Below are positions 9,582 to 16,934 of a stretch of DNA of 25,273 bases, piece after piece. This stretch comes from JACRBK01 sp964427955 (GTDB taxonomy: Bacteria > Chloroflexota > Anaerolineae > Aggregatilineales > Aggregatilineaceae): the NCBI GenBank assembly GCA_964427955.1, contig CAYRWY010000031.1:1-25273 (forward strand). The letters are read 5' to 3'. The translations under genes and the position numbers were made by a program. Below the pieces are notes generated by a model. The model was not told the origin of the DNA. It searched no databases and saw only the letters and a program-made list of their open reading frames with translations. The stretch's first letter is position 1, and the number at the start of each line of letters is the position of its first letter.

Positions 9582-10349
9582 ATGGATAATCACGACTTCA
9601 AGAAGTTGGCGGTCGTCGAGGATGATCCTGATCTGGCAGATCTGTTGAGGATGCATCTGGAAGCCGCCGGATTTCAAGTTTCCACCTTTGGCGACGCACT
9701 GCCTTTTTTGCGCCATGTACGCGAATACGGACTGCCGCACCTGGTGCTGCTCGATCTGGTCCTGCCGTCGATGCATGGCTTCGAGGTCAGCGAGCGCCTG
9801 AAGGCGCTGGGCGACGTCCCGATCATCATCATCTCGACTCAGGACGAGGTCCAGACGGTCGTCAAGGGGCTGGTCAATTACGCCGACGACTACGTCACGA
9901 AACCATTCGAGATCGAGGTGTTGATCGCGCGCATTCGGCGGGTGTTGAGCCGTATCCCCGATTTTTCCTACGCGCAAGCGCCCGTCGTGCGGATTGACGA
10001 CCGGCTTTCGGTCGATTTTGGGCGCAGCCGGGTCATGATCGACAACCAGTTTATCGTGCTCACGCCGACTGAAGCGTCGATCCTGCATGTCTTGGTGCGC
10101 AATATTGGCCATGTCGTGTCCGTGGAAATGCTGATTGCGCGGGTCTGGCCGGGACAGGAAGTGTACGAAGATACGCTGCGGGTCCACATGCACCGTCTGC
10201 GCCGCAAGCTGGAGCCTGACGCCCACCATCCGCGCTATATCCAGACAGCGCACGGGAGCGGGTATAGCTTCTCAGCCGACAAAGGGGATTGTGGCAGCCA
10301 GTTGTCGAATATTCCCGACCGCCACAATCGGGTCAAGAAATCATTGTGA
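9582..10349 (+). CDS. OmpR-family response regulator (orphan)
   Basis: This 255-residue DNA-binding response regulator has a receiver domain at about 8-120, with acidic pocket Glu13-Asp14-Asp15, phosphoacceptor Asp58 (LLDLVLP), Thr86 and Lys107 (VTKPF). It is followed by an OmpR/PhoB winged helix at about 135-235 (LTPTEASILHVLVRN, then DTLRVHMHRLRRKLE and YIQTAHGSGYSF). A basic tail of about 25 residues follows. The ATG at 9582 is preferred over 9561 because GGGGAGAGG ends 10 nt upstream of it. No histidine kinase is encoded nearby, so its partner and target genes are unknown. A second, single-domain receiver follows 31 nt downstream, and the two may be co-transcribed. It is divergent from the PBP gene, which makes control of cell-wall synthesis a possibility but no more than that. 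Confidence 0.93.
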   Translation: MDNHDFKKLAVVEDDPDLADLLRMHLEAAGFQVSTFGDALPFLRHVREYGLPHLVLLDLVLPSMHGFEVSERLKALGDVPIIIISTQDEVQTVVKGLVNYADDYVTKPFEIEVLIARIRRVLSRIPDFSYAQAPVVRIDDRLSVDFGRSRVMIDNQFIVLTPTEASILHVLVRNIGHVVSVEMLIARVWPGQEVYEDTLRVHMHRLRRKLEPDAHHPRYIQTAHGSGYSFSADKGDCGSQLSNIPDRHNRVKKSL

Positions 10350-10380
10350 AACGGTCATACTTCATCCAGGACAAAACTCT

Positions 10381-10746
10381 ATGAGCCGGATTCTTGTTGC
10401 CGAAGATGAACTCCACATTTTGCTCCTGATTCAGCGCAAGCTTGAGTCGGCAGGACACACGGTCATCGCGACCGACACGGGCGACCAGGCCCTGGAACGG
10501 GCGCTGAATGATCACCCTGATCTGCTGCTGCTCGACATCATGCTGCCGGGCCGTAATGGGCTGGACGTCTGCCGGGAAGTCAAAACCCATTTTGGGAATG
10601 AGGCCCCTCCGGTGATCCTGATTTCGGCGCGCGGCCAGCAGACCGACGTCGAGGCCGGGCTGGAAGCGGGGGCGGATGACTATATCATCAAGCCGTTTTC
10701 CCCACGTCTGCTGCTGGATCGGATCAACCTGGCGCTGGATAAATAG
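10381..10746 (+). CDS. Single-domain response regulator (CheY-like receiver)
   Basis: This 121-residue protein is a receiver domain with no output domain. The acidic pocket Glu8-Asp9, phosphoacceptor Asp52 (LLLLDIMLPGRNG), Ser82 (LISARGQ) and Lys104 (YIIKPFSPRLL) are all present, so it should be phosphorylatable. The start at 10381 is chosen because the domain begins there; the longer open frame upstream overlaps the previous gene out of frame. AGGA lies about 10 nt upstream. It follows an OmpR-type regulator by 31 nt and may act as a phosphate sink or relay intermediate. No kinase, phosphotransfer protein or chemotaxis gene is seen in the window. Confidence 0.9.
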   Translation: MSRILVAEDELHILLLIQRKLESAGHTVIATDTGDQALERALNDHPDLLLLDIMLPGRNGLDVCREVKTHFGNEAPPVILISARGQQTDVEAGLEAGADDYIIKPFSPRLLLDRINLALDK

Positions 10747-10867
10747 AGCTTTACTATGAATTGCGTCACGGTTATTGATTATATTCACGAATGTTAGAGT
10801 TTTGTCAGATCGCGCTAAAAGCTGGCCTGTGGCTTAATTTGTAATTTCGGATGTAATCTGGACCTCA

Positions 10868-10873
10868 TATAAT
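10868..10873 (+). promoter_or_regulatory. -10 box of the candidate small RNA
   Basis: A perfect TATAAT sits 6 nt upstream of the first base of the long stem at 10880, which is exactly where transcription should begin. No convincing -35 is seen at 16-18 nt spacing (TTTCGG is the nearest), so an activator or alternative factor may be involved. Confidence 0.5.
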
Positions 10874-10879
10874 AAGGGT

Positions 10880-10986
10880 ACATTTGAGTTGGATATGCTC
10901 CCGGCCCAAATCCCGCTTACCCTAGAGCATCTCTTCCCCACCCCGTCCAACTCAAATGTAAGGACCGCTAGACGGTCCTTTTTTTT
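10880..10986 (+). ncRNA. Candidate structured small RNA with C-rich loops
   Basis: The predicted transcript is about 107 nt. A 15-bp perfect inverted repeat (10879-10893 with 10946-10960) closes it, starting at the expected transcription start. Inside, ATGCTC (10895-10900) pairs with GAGCAT (10925-10930), leaving C-rich unpaired stretches at 10901-10924 and 10931-10945, including TTCCCC and CCCC. A second hairpin with eight Ts ends it. No open frame of note crosses it. C-rich loops in Gram-positive trans-acting small RNAs pair with G-rich Shine-Dalgarno sites, so post-transcriptional repression is a reasonable guess. It follows an orphan receiver gene. It is too short and too asymmetric for 6S RNA, and I do not recognise it as a known family. 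A structured 3-prime UTR of the regulator pair is the main alternative. Confidence 0.55.
10960..10986 (+). terminator. Intrinsic terminator of the candidate small RNA
   Basis: AAGGACCG (10960-10967) and CGGTCCTT (10973-10980) form a perfect 8-bp stem with loop CTAGA. The run of eight Ts at 10979-10986 completes a classic Rho-independent terminator on the plus strand. It overlaps by 2 nt the 3-prime end of the convergent glycosyltransferase gene. Confidence 0.85.
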
Positions 10987-12823
10987 ATTTCTGAACCGTG
11001 ATGGTGCCTAGCAGCGCGTAATCTGCCATCTGGACCGGCAGCGGTTGGCGGTCGCCATACCAATAGATTTTGACACCTAACTGGTACTCGCCAGGCGGCA
11101 GGCTGGCCGGAAGGGCGACCGGGTGAATGTCATACTTCAGTTCGCCCGGCTGCCAGGTGCTGGTGCCTTCGAGCGGCGCGCCATCGTGCTGCGCGGCCAG
11201 CGTGCCGGTCGCGTCCAGCAGAAAAACGGAGACACTGTAATCCAGCGGAGGGACCTGCTCCGCCGTCCACCACAGGGCGACGGACAGCGTGTGACCGGGC
11301 GCGACGGATGGCGGCGCATTGAACTTGCGCAGCGCGAACAGGTCGCCGAACAGGGCTATCGTCGTATCCGTCAGCCGGTCGTAACGGTAGCTGTAGAGCG
11401 GCGTGCCCAGGTGATCGACCTTCAGCGTTGCCGTGCGCTGGAAGCCCTCCTGCGCGATCAGCCCGCCGTATTCGTCCATCGGCTTGTCGCCCCAGTAGAT
11501 CAGCCAGAAAGCGTCGATCTGCTGGAGGTAGCCGAGCAGGTGCGGCAGGAACAGCGTTTTATACTGGTCGCGCCACTCGCGCAGCGACACGCGCGGCACG
11601 TTTTTTCCCATCTGGTGATCGATGTAGTAGCGGACGGCGAAATCATCGACCCAGATGTCCATCAGGATCGGCTCGTCGTCCAGGTGGTAGGTCGTGACGT
11701 GGCGCGTTACGGTGCGCCAGTCGGGATAGAAGCGCCGGGCATCCACCGTCGTGAGGCTCACCGTCAGGATCACGGCGACCATGAACAGCCGCGCCGAGCG
11801 TTCGAGGTTGGACAGCCCGTGCCCGACCAGCACGGCGACCGGTGGGACGATCAGCACGAAGTTGCGGACGGTCAAAAACTGGCGATTTTCGTTGACGGTG
11901 ACGGTCACGCCGACCACCAGCGCGATCCAGATCGCCAGATACAGCACCGGCCAGGCGGGACGCAGCCGCACGCGCGGACGGGACGGTTGGTAAAGGACGT
12001 AGACCAGCCCGACGAGCACCAGCCCGCCCAGCAGGCCGTAGTAATGCCCCAGCACCGCCGTGCGCACGGCGTGATAGGTCTGGATCGAGTTGGGCAGCGC
12101 ATTCTGATAGTAGAGCGGATTCGTCCACCGGATGCGGTTCTGATCGATCACCACCGGCAGCCAGGGCAGGAAGCCGAGGCCCACCGCACCGAGCAGGAAC
12201 ACACCCTCGGCCCACCGCCGCCAGGGGCGCACCGTCAGCAGCAGGTGGATCGCCTGCACGATCAAGACAAATCCGCCGAGATAATGCGTATATAACAGCG
12301 CCAGCGAGGTCAGCACGTAGCCGATCCGGTTGGCGCGGGTCGGACGCCGCCACCAGCGCGCGTAAAACACGCTCGACCACACCGCCAGCGCGGCCAGCAG
12401 CCCGTAATGCCGCACTTCCTGCGACAGGTCGATGTGCAGATCGGCCAGGGCGAAGATCAGCGCCGCCAGCACGCCCACTTCGCGGCTGAACAGCTCGCGG
12501 CCCAGGTGCGCCACGCCCGCGATGGCGATGATCCCGATCAGCACGCTGAAGTAGCGGTCGGCGAATTCGGTGTCGCCCGCCACGTCGCGCCACAGCCGGA
12601 ACAGCATGAAAAAGAGCGGGGGATGCTGGTCGGCGGCCAGGGTGCGCGTGATCACTCCCATGCCCGGCCCCTGGCTCAGTAGCATCGTCCACCCTTCGTC
12701 GGCCCACAGGCTGCGCGTCTCGACGTGATGCGTGCGCACGATCCAGCCCAGCAGCAGGATCAAAACCAGGGCGGCGAAGCGCGTGCCGCGCCGGGCGAGG
12801 AGGGAAGTGTCAGAAGAGGGCAT
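10985..12823 (-). CDS. GT39/ArnT-like membrane glycosyltransferase
   Basis: This 612-residue polytopic membrane protein belongs to the GT-C (PMT_2/ArnT-like) superfamily. The first helix (about 15-29) is followed by an extracytoplasmic loop with the catalytic-type acidic pair in SLWADEGW (Asp42-Glu43) and HPPLFFMLFRLW (67-78), both hallmarks of enzymes that use polyprenyl-phosphate sugars. About ten further hydrophobic helices extend to residue 360 or so. The last roughly 240 residues are soluble and end in a beta-rich domain (VALWWTAEQVPPLDYSVSVFLLD). The acceptor, whether protein, lipid or wall glycan, cannot be read from the sequence. The ATG at 12823 has no clear Shine-Dalgarno. It is transcribed alone, convergent with the small-RNA unit and divergent from the YbaK-like gene. 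Confidence 0.85.
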   Translation of the reverse strand: MPSSDTSLLARRGTRFAALVLILLLGWIVRTHHVETRSLWADEGWTMLLSQGPGMGVITRTLAADQHPPLFFMLFRLWRDVAGDTEFADRYFSVLIGIIAIAGVAHLGRELFSREVGVLAALIFALADLHIDLSQEVRHYGLLAALAVWSSVFYARWWRRPTRANRIGYVLTSLALLYTHYLGGFVLIVQAIHLLLTVRPWRRWAEGVFLLGAVGLGFLPWLPVVIDQNRIRWTNPLYYQNALPNSIQTYHAVRTAVLGHYYGLLGGLVLVGLVYVLYQPSRPRVRLRPAWPVLYLAIWIALVVGVTVTVNENRQFLTVRNFVLIVPPVAVLVGHGLSNLERSARLFMVAVILTVSLTTVDARRFYPDWRTVTRHVTTYHLDDEPILMDIWVDDFAVRYYIDHQMGKNVPRVSLREWRDQYKTLFLPHLLGYLQQIDAFWLIYWGDKPMDEYGGLIAQEGFQRTATLKVDHLGTPLYSYRYDRLTDTTIALFGDLFALRKFNAPPSVAPGHTLSVALWWTAEQVPPLDYSVSVFLLDATGTLAAQHDGAPLEGTSTWQPGELKYDIHPVALPASLPPGEYQLGVKIYWYGDRQPLPVQMADYALLGTITVQK

Positions 12824-12860
12824 GGGGTCTGCGACTCCGAATTCAGGTCTACGCGCGGCG

Positions 12861-12890
12861 ATTGTACCCTGCCTGCTCCGGCGCGCAAAC
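12861..12890 (-). promoter_or_regulatory. Possible promoter of the GT39-like gene
   Basis: On the minus strand TACAAT (12866-12861) is a good -10 with TSS near 12855. The -35 is weak (TTGCGC at 16 nt, or TTTGCG at 17 nt). A GCGCG-caaa-CGCGC inverted repeat (12881-12894) covers the -35 and also abuts the divergent -10 box. Confidence 0.35.
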
Positions 12891-12894
12891 GCGC

Positions 12895-12900
12895 TATAAT
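12895..12900 (+). promoter_or_regulatory. -10 box of the YbaK-like gene
   Basis: A perfect TATAAT lies 20 nt before the ATG at 12921, implying a very short leader that still includes the strong GGAGGAGG Shine-Dalgarno (about 12907-12914). No clear -35 is seen; the inverted repeat GCGCG-caaa-CGCGC lies immediately upstream. Confidence 0.4.
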
Positions 12901-12920
12901 GCGCGTGGAGGAGGAATTCT

Positions 12921-13379
12921 ATGAGCCTGGATCAACTGAAACACGTCCTGGACGAAGCCGGAGTGACCTACGACGTCTTCTCGCACGCGGAGCAGATCAC
13001 TTCGGCGGAAGACGGTGTAGAGAACAACCTCGGGGGGCTGAATGAAATGGCCCCGACCCTGATCCTGGAAACCGAAAGGGGCCTGCTAGCGGCGATTATC
13101 AGCGGGGATACCCGGCTGTCCTACAAGAAGATCAAAAAAGAACTGGGTCTGAAAAATGTCTCACTGGCCCGCCCGGAGCGCGTCTATGCGGCGACCGGGG
13201 CCGAAGTGGGCAGCGTTTCCCTCGTCAATCCGGGCCTGGTGACGATCATCGATACCCGGCTGGCGGACGTGGTCTACGGCGGCTGCGGTCTTCCTCGCCA
13301 TACCCTGCGCATCAACCGGGCGGACCTCATTCGCGTGACCCAGGCGGTCGTGTTCGATTTCGCGGAAACCAAAAGCTAG
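12921..13379 (+). CDS. YbaK/EbsC-type aminoacyl-tRNA deacylase
   Basis: This 152-residue single-domain protein belongs to the YbaK/ProX/INS superfamily, trans-editing enzymes that hydrolyse mischarged aminoacyl-tRNAs such as Cys- or Ala-tRNA(Pro). The features are the N-terminal LDEAGVTYDVFSHAEQITSAED, the central strand LAAIISGDTRLSYKKIKKELG with the conserved Lys cluster, and the family's Gly-rich VYGGCGLPRHTLRINRADL end. The strong Shine-Dalgarno GGAGGAGG supports the ATG at 12921. Its stop shares four bases (CTAG) with the stop of the convergent radical SAM gene. Substrate specificity within the superfamily cannot be fixed from sequence alone. Confidence 0.87.
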   Translation: MSLDQLKHVLDEAGVTYDVFSHAEQITSAEDGVENNLGGLNEMAPTLILETERGLLAAIISGDTRLSYKKIKKELGLKNVSLARPERVYAATGAEVGSVSLVNPGLVTIIDTRLADVVYGGCGLPRHTLRINRADLIRVTQAVVFDFAETKS

Positions 13380-14515
13380 AACAAACGCGGCTGTTCGACC
13401 GGACGCCAGCCGTCCAGCAGCACGTACTGGGACGCCCGCCGCACGTTGACCACTCCGGCAGCGCGCAGGTCGTCCAGCGTGCGCAGCTTGTTACTGCGCC
13501 GTGCGGCCAGGATGCGCGCCGCGCCTTTCGCGCCGATGCCCGGCACGCGCATCAGGTCGCGCTGCGAGGCGGTGTTGACCTCGACCGGGGCCTGGCTCAG
13601 GGTCGTTTCGGCCCAGGCCAGCTTGGGATCGATATTGGTCGGCAGGTGGCCGCTGTCGGCAAAGGGCAGTTCTTCCAGGTCGAAATCGTAATCGCGCAGC
13701 AGGAAGCTGGCCTGATAGAGCCGGATGCGGCGGATGTCATCGGTGGGCGCCACGTTGTCCAGCGGGGTGTCCACCACGGGCGTGAACGCCGAAAAATAGG
13801 CGCGCGCCAGCCCCAACTGGCGGTAGAGATATTCGGTCGTGCTCAGGATTTCGACGTCGCTTTCGCCCGCCGGGCCGACCACGAATTCGGTAGTACTGCT
13901 GGCGCGCAGGCGTCCCTCGCTGTTCCGGCGGAAATCTTCGACCCATTGCAGCGGCGTCAGCAGTTCTTCGGCGAATTTCTTGCCCGGCGCGATGGCGTCC
14001 AGGCGTTGGGCGTTGGGCGCTTCCAGGTTGATCGACACCCGGTTGGCTAACTGCATGGCGCGCTTGACCTGATCTTGCTCGGCGCCGGGCATGATTTTGA
14101 GATGGATGTAGCCGCGAAAGTGGTATTTCTCGCGCAGGATCGCGCCGGTATCCAGGATCGGGTCCTGGGCGGTGATCCCGCCGCGAATGATGCCCGACGA
14201 CAGGAACAATCCCTCGACGGCCCCGGCCCGGTAGAGCGCCATGAACCCTTTCGCCATATCGTCCGGCGTGAGCGTGACGCGCCGCATGGCCGACCGTCCC
14301 GCGCGGAACGGGCAGTAAAAACAGTTGCGCTCGCAGGCGGTGGTATTCATCGCCTTGAGGACCGGCATTTTCCGGTTGCCCGCCGTGACGTGGGTGATGC
14401 AGTCGCTCAGGTTGAACTCGCGCGGGCGGCGCTGGCGTTCGCGTTCAGGGGCATCGCCGACCGACTCAAATTCGGTGAGGCCGTGCATGGTGTTCAGCAG
14501 GTCATGACCATCCAT
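13376..14515 (-). CDS. Radical SAM/HhH putative DNA repair or modification protein
   Basis: This 379-residue protein has the radical SAM iron-sulfur motif C-x3-C-x2-C at Cys61, Cys65 and Cys68 (CERNCFYC). An adjacent SSGIIRGG segment is consistent with the SAM-binding Gly-rich region. A C-terminal helix-hairpin-helix (VNTASQRDLMRVPGIGAKGAARILAARR, 313-340) binds DNA non-specifically. This order matches the family annotated as putative DNA modification/repair radical SAM protein (TIGR03916), often linked to a uracil-DNA-glycosylase-like partner. No such partner is in the window. Its reaction is unknown. A GAAC-N4-GTTC box lies inside its promoter (14550-14578), suggesting induction by DNA damage. 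The start at 14515 follows CAGGACGCCTGATC with only a weak Shine-Dalgarno. An internal Met at codon 11 is a possible alternative. Confidence 0.88.
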   Translation of the reverse strand: MDGHDLLNTMHGLTEFESVGDAPERERQRRPREFNLSDCITHVTAGNRKMPVLKAMNTTACERNCFYCPFRAGRSAMRRVTLTPDDMAKGFMALYRAGAVEGLFLSSGIIRGGITAQDPILDTGAILREKYHFRGYIHLKIMPGAEQDQVKRAMQLANRVSINLEAPNAQRLDAIAPGKKFAEELLTPLQWVEDFRRNSEGRLRASSTTEFVVGPAGESDVEILSTTEYLYRQLGLARAYFSAFTPVVDTPLDNVAPTDDIRRIRLYQASFLLRDYDFDLEELPFADSGHLPTNIDPKLAWAETTLSQAPVEVNTASQRDLMRVPGIGAKGAARILAARRSNKLRTLDDLRAAGVVNVRRASQYVLLDGWRPVEQPRLF

Positions 14516-14549
14516 GATCAGGCGTCCTGTTCAACGGATCGTTAGGTTA

Positions 14550-14578
14550 ATTATACCGAACTTACGTTCTATTCGCAA
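14550..14578 (-). promoter_or_regulatory. Promoter with embedded LexA-type box upstream of the radical SAM gene
   Basis: On the minus strand TTGCGA (14578-14573) and TATAAT (14555-14550) are spaced by 17 nt. The spacer contains GAAC-GTAA-GTTC (14569-14558), a perfect match to the GAAC-N4-GTTC core of Gram-positive-type LexA operators. A repressor bound between -35 and -10 would block the promoter. The leader to the ATG at 14515 is about 28 nt. Confidence 0.65.
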
Positions 14579-14585
14579 CGTTCGG

Positions 14586-14618
14586 AAAACAAAACATCCC
14601 GGCAAACTTTCACCGGGA
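14586..14618 (-). terminator. Intrinsic terminator of def
   Basis: TCCCGG (minus, 14618-14613) and CCGGGA (14602-14597) form a 6-bp stem with a 10-nt loop. It is followed on the minus strand by TGTTTTGTTTTCC, an interrupted T-tract. It lies 20 nt after the def stop and separates def from the radical SAM gene promoter. Confidence 0.65.
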
Positions 14619-14637
14619 CGCTGGGCTGATCCTGACG

Positions 14638-15264
14638 TTACGCTGCCGAGGACGACGCGTCGGTCTCCGCGGTGACTTCTTCGAGATCGTCGATGTCTTC
14701 GATCTCTTGGAACTCGGTGATCATGCCTTCGAGCGGATCAGGCTCGGCCTCGGCCTGATCGTGTTGGGTGGCGCGCCAGATTTCGGTCGCGCGGTCGATG
14801 TAGAGCACGCCATCCAGGTGATCGATCTCGTGCTGGAAGACGCGCGCCAGCCAGTCCTGCGCCTTGATGCGGATGGGCTTGCCATCCCGATCCTGACCGC
14901 GCACGGTGATGGCGACGTGGCGCTCGACCGAGCCAAAATAGCCGGGGATGGACAGGCAGGCTTCGATCCCGTCCACCATCTCGCGCGAGGCGCGGATGAT
15001 CTCCGGGTTGACGACGATGTGCAGCACGCCTGCTTCTTCGCCGTATTCCTGTTTCGCTTGCTCATCATCCGGCAGACGCACGACGATCAACCGCTGGTTG
15101 GCAGCCACCTGGGGCGCCGCCAATCCGACGCCGGGTGCCTCGATCAGGGTGGCGACCATATCATCGATCAGCGCCTGGAGCTTCGGATCGTCAAACTTGG
15201 TCACTTTGCGCGCTTTTTTGCGCAGCACCGGGTTTTGTGGAGTGATGATTTCACGAACAGTCAT
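14638..15264 (-). CDS. def: Peptide deformylase
   Basis: This 208-residue metalloenzyme removes the formyl group from the N-terminal methionine of new proteins at the ribosome. All three motifs are present: GVGLAAPQ (Gln52), EACLS with metal ligand Cys103 (Ala replaces the usual Gly), and HEIDH with ligands His145 and His149 and catalytic Glu146. Beyond the usual core of about 165 residues there is an acidic tail of about 40 residues (EPDLEGMITEFQEIEDIDDLEEVTAETD). The Shine-Dalgarno AAGGAAAG upstream supports the ATG at 15264. It is divergent from gatB across a 154-bp spacer that has a TACAAT -10 candidate (15305-15300, minus strand). A terminator follows, so it is probably monocistronic. 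Confidence 0.96.
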   Translation of the reverse strand: MTVREIITPQNPVLRKKARKVTKFDDPKLQALIDDMVATLIEAPGVGLAAPQVAANQRLIVVRLPDDEQAKQEYGEEAGVLHIVVNPEIIRASREMVDGIEACLSIPGYFGSVERHVAITVRGQDRDGKPIRIKAQDWLARVFQHEIDHLDGVLYIDRATEIWRATQHDQAEAEPDPLEGMITEFQEIEDIDDLEEVTAETDASSSAA

Positions 15265-15345
15265 GCGTTGTCACTTTCCTTAGCTCTGAATGTAGGTAGA
15301 TTGTAACGGATTTATTTCTCATAGACCATTGTTTTTTGTGCGAAT

Positions 15346-15357
15346 CGTGCTAGCACG
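15346..15357. promoter_or_regulatory. 12-bp perfect palindrome in the def-gatB divergent spacer
   Basis: CGTGCTAGCACG is fully self-complementary and sits between two divergent housekeeping genes, 62 nt upstream of the gatB start. It could be an operator, but no known regulator is matched and no strong gatB promoter is seen beside it. Confidence 0.25.
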
Positions 15358-15418
15358 CCGGGCGTGAGTGCGCTATCCTTCAGGCATTGTGGTTGGTTTG
15401 CACCAGGCGAGAGACGCT

Positions 15419-16873
15419 ATGCCCGCATATGAAGCTGTGATCGGCCTCGAAATTCACGCCGAGCTAGAAACGGCGTCCAAGATGTTTTGTTCGTGTGCTG
15501 TCGTGGACAGCACCTCCGCTGAGCCTAACCGGCACGTCTGCCCGGTTTGCCTGGGGATGCCCGGCGTGCTCCCGGTCATCAACCGGCAGGCCGTCGAATT
15601 CGGGCTGCGGGTCGGCCTGGCGCTCAACTGCGACATTTCCGAATTCAACCAGTTCGCGCGCAAGAGCTATTTCTATCCCGACCTGCCGAAGGGCTACCAG
15701 ATCAGCCAGTACGAATACCCGCTGGCGGTGCACGGCTGGCTGGACATCGATCTGCCGGACGGCTCGACCCGGCGCATCCGCATCCGCCGCGCTCACCTGG
15801 AAGAGGACGCGGGCAAGCTCACCCACACCGGCGAGCACAGCCTGGTCGATCTCAACCGTGCGGGCGTGCCGCTGCTGGAGATCGTCACCGAGGCGGATCT
15901 GCACAGCGCCGAAGAGGCGGAAGTGTTCGCCCGCAAGCTGCGCGCTATCCTGCGCTACCTGGGCGTCAACAGCGGCGATATGAGCAAGGGCGTGCTGCGC
16001 ATGGAGCCGAATATCAGCGTGCGTCATGTCGGGGAAACGACCCTGCGCACCCGCACCGAGATCAAGAATCTCAACAGCATTCGCGTCCTGGCGCGTGCCT
16101 CGGCCATCGAGATCGAGCGCCAGATCAAGCTCTACGAGTCGGGTGGGGCGGTCCGGCAGGCCACGCTGGGCTGGGACGAAGCTCGCCAGAACGTCGTGAT
16201 CCAGCGTTGGAAGGAAAGTGCCGAAGACTACCGCTATTTCCCGGAGCCGGATCTGCCGATCCTGATGCTGGATCGCGCCGAGATCGAGCAGGCCCGTGCG
16301 GCCTTGCCCGAACTGCCCGACGCCAAGCGCGACCGCCTGATGCGCGAGATGGGCTTGAGCCGCTACGATGCCGCCGTGCTGGTGGCTGAGCAGTCCGTCG
16401 CGGATTATTTCGAGGCGGCGGTCCAGGCGGGCGGCGATCCCAAACAGCTCAGCAACTACATCACCGGCGACCTGTTCCGGCAGATGAACAACGCGGGCCG
16501 CGACCGGGAAGACATCGCCACCATCAAGCTCACTCCGCAGGCGCTGGCCGAACTGGTCTCGTTGGTCCAGCAGGGTACGATCAATCACGGTACCGCGAAA
16601 AAACTGCTCGAAATCCTGTATGCGGAGGGCGGCGATCCGGCGCAGTTGGTCGAGGAGCGCGGCCTGGCGCAGGTGAGCGATAGCGGCGTCCTGACCCCCG
16701 CGATTGACCAGGTGTTGGACGAGTTCCCCGCGGAGACGGCGCGCTATCTCGCCGGAGAGGACAAGATCTTCAAATTCCTGCTCGGCCAGGTGATGCGCGC
16801 GCTGCGCGGCAAGGGCGAGGCCCAGGTGGTCCAAAAGCTGCTGGCAGAACGGATCGAAGCGCGCCGCGCTTGA
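15419..16873 (+). CDS. gatB: Asp/Glu-tRNA amidotransferase subunit B
   Basis: This 484-residue protein is the kinase-transamidase subunit of GatCAB. It converts Glu-tRNA(Gln) and/or Asp-tRNA(Asn) to the amidated forms with ammonia from GatA. Hallmarks are YEAVIGLEIHAEL, the four zinc cysteines 24, 26, 41 and 44 (FCSCAV and CPVCLGMPG), the NQFARKSYFYPDLPKGYQISQYEYPL segment near 73-100, and HLEEDAGKLTH. The C-terminal helical YqeY-like tRNA-binding domain covers about 335-484. The ATG at 15419, preceded by GGCGAGAG, is preferred because the family begins with this block. gatA and gatC are not adjacent, so the subunits are encoded separately in this genome. An intrinsic terminator follows at once. 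Confidence 0.97.
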   Translation: MPAYEAVIGLEIHAELETASKMFCSCAVVDSTSAEPNRHVCPVCLGMPGVLPVINRQAVEFGLRVGLALNCDISEFNQFARKSYFYPDLPKGYQISQYEYPLAVHGWLDIDLPDGSTRRIRIRRAHLEEDAGKLTHTGEHSLVDLNRAGVPLLEIVTEADLHSAEEAEVFARKLRAILRYLGVNSGDMSKGVLRMEPNISVRHVGETTLRTRTEIKNLNSIRVLARASAIEIERQIKLYESGGAVRQATLGWDEARQNVVIQRWKESAEDYRYFPEPDLPILMLDRAEIEQARAALPELPDAKRDRLMREMGLSRYDAAVLVAEQSVADYFEAAVQAGGDPKQLSNYITGDLFRQMNNAGRDREDIATIKLTPQALAELVSLVQQGTINHGTAKKLLEILYAEGGDPAQLVEERGLAQVSDSGVLTPAIDQVLDEFPAETARYLAGEDKIFKFLLGQVMRALRGKGEAQVVQKLLAERIEARRA

Positions 16874-16890
16874 AAAAGGATGTGCTTCCG

Positions 16891-16923
16891 GCGGGCTGTC
16901 CACGAGGGGCAGCCCGCTTTTTT
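16891..16923 (+). terminator. Intrinsic terminator of gatB
   Basis: GCGGGCTG (16891-16898) pairs perfectly with CAGCCCGC (16910-16917), an 8-bp stem with an 11-nt loop, followed by six Ts. It isolates gatB from the ssb promoters just downstream. Confidence 0.9.
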
Positions 16924-16934
16924 GAGGGAGAAAT

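Noticed and set aside
10879..10986. 6S RNA as identity of the small-RNA unit
   Set aside because: At about 107 nt it is much shorter than the usual 6S RNA, and its internal loops are asymmetric and C-rich with no open-complex-like central bubble.
11123..12295. 390-codon plus-strand frame over the glycosyltransferase
   Set aside because: It is antisense to a membrane protein with GT39 motifs; the product is rich in Arg, Gln and His with no domain.
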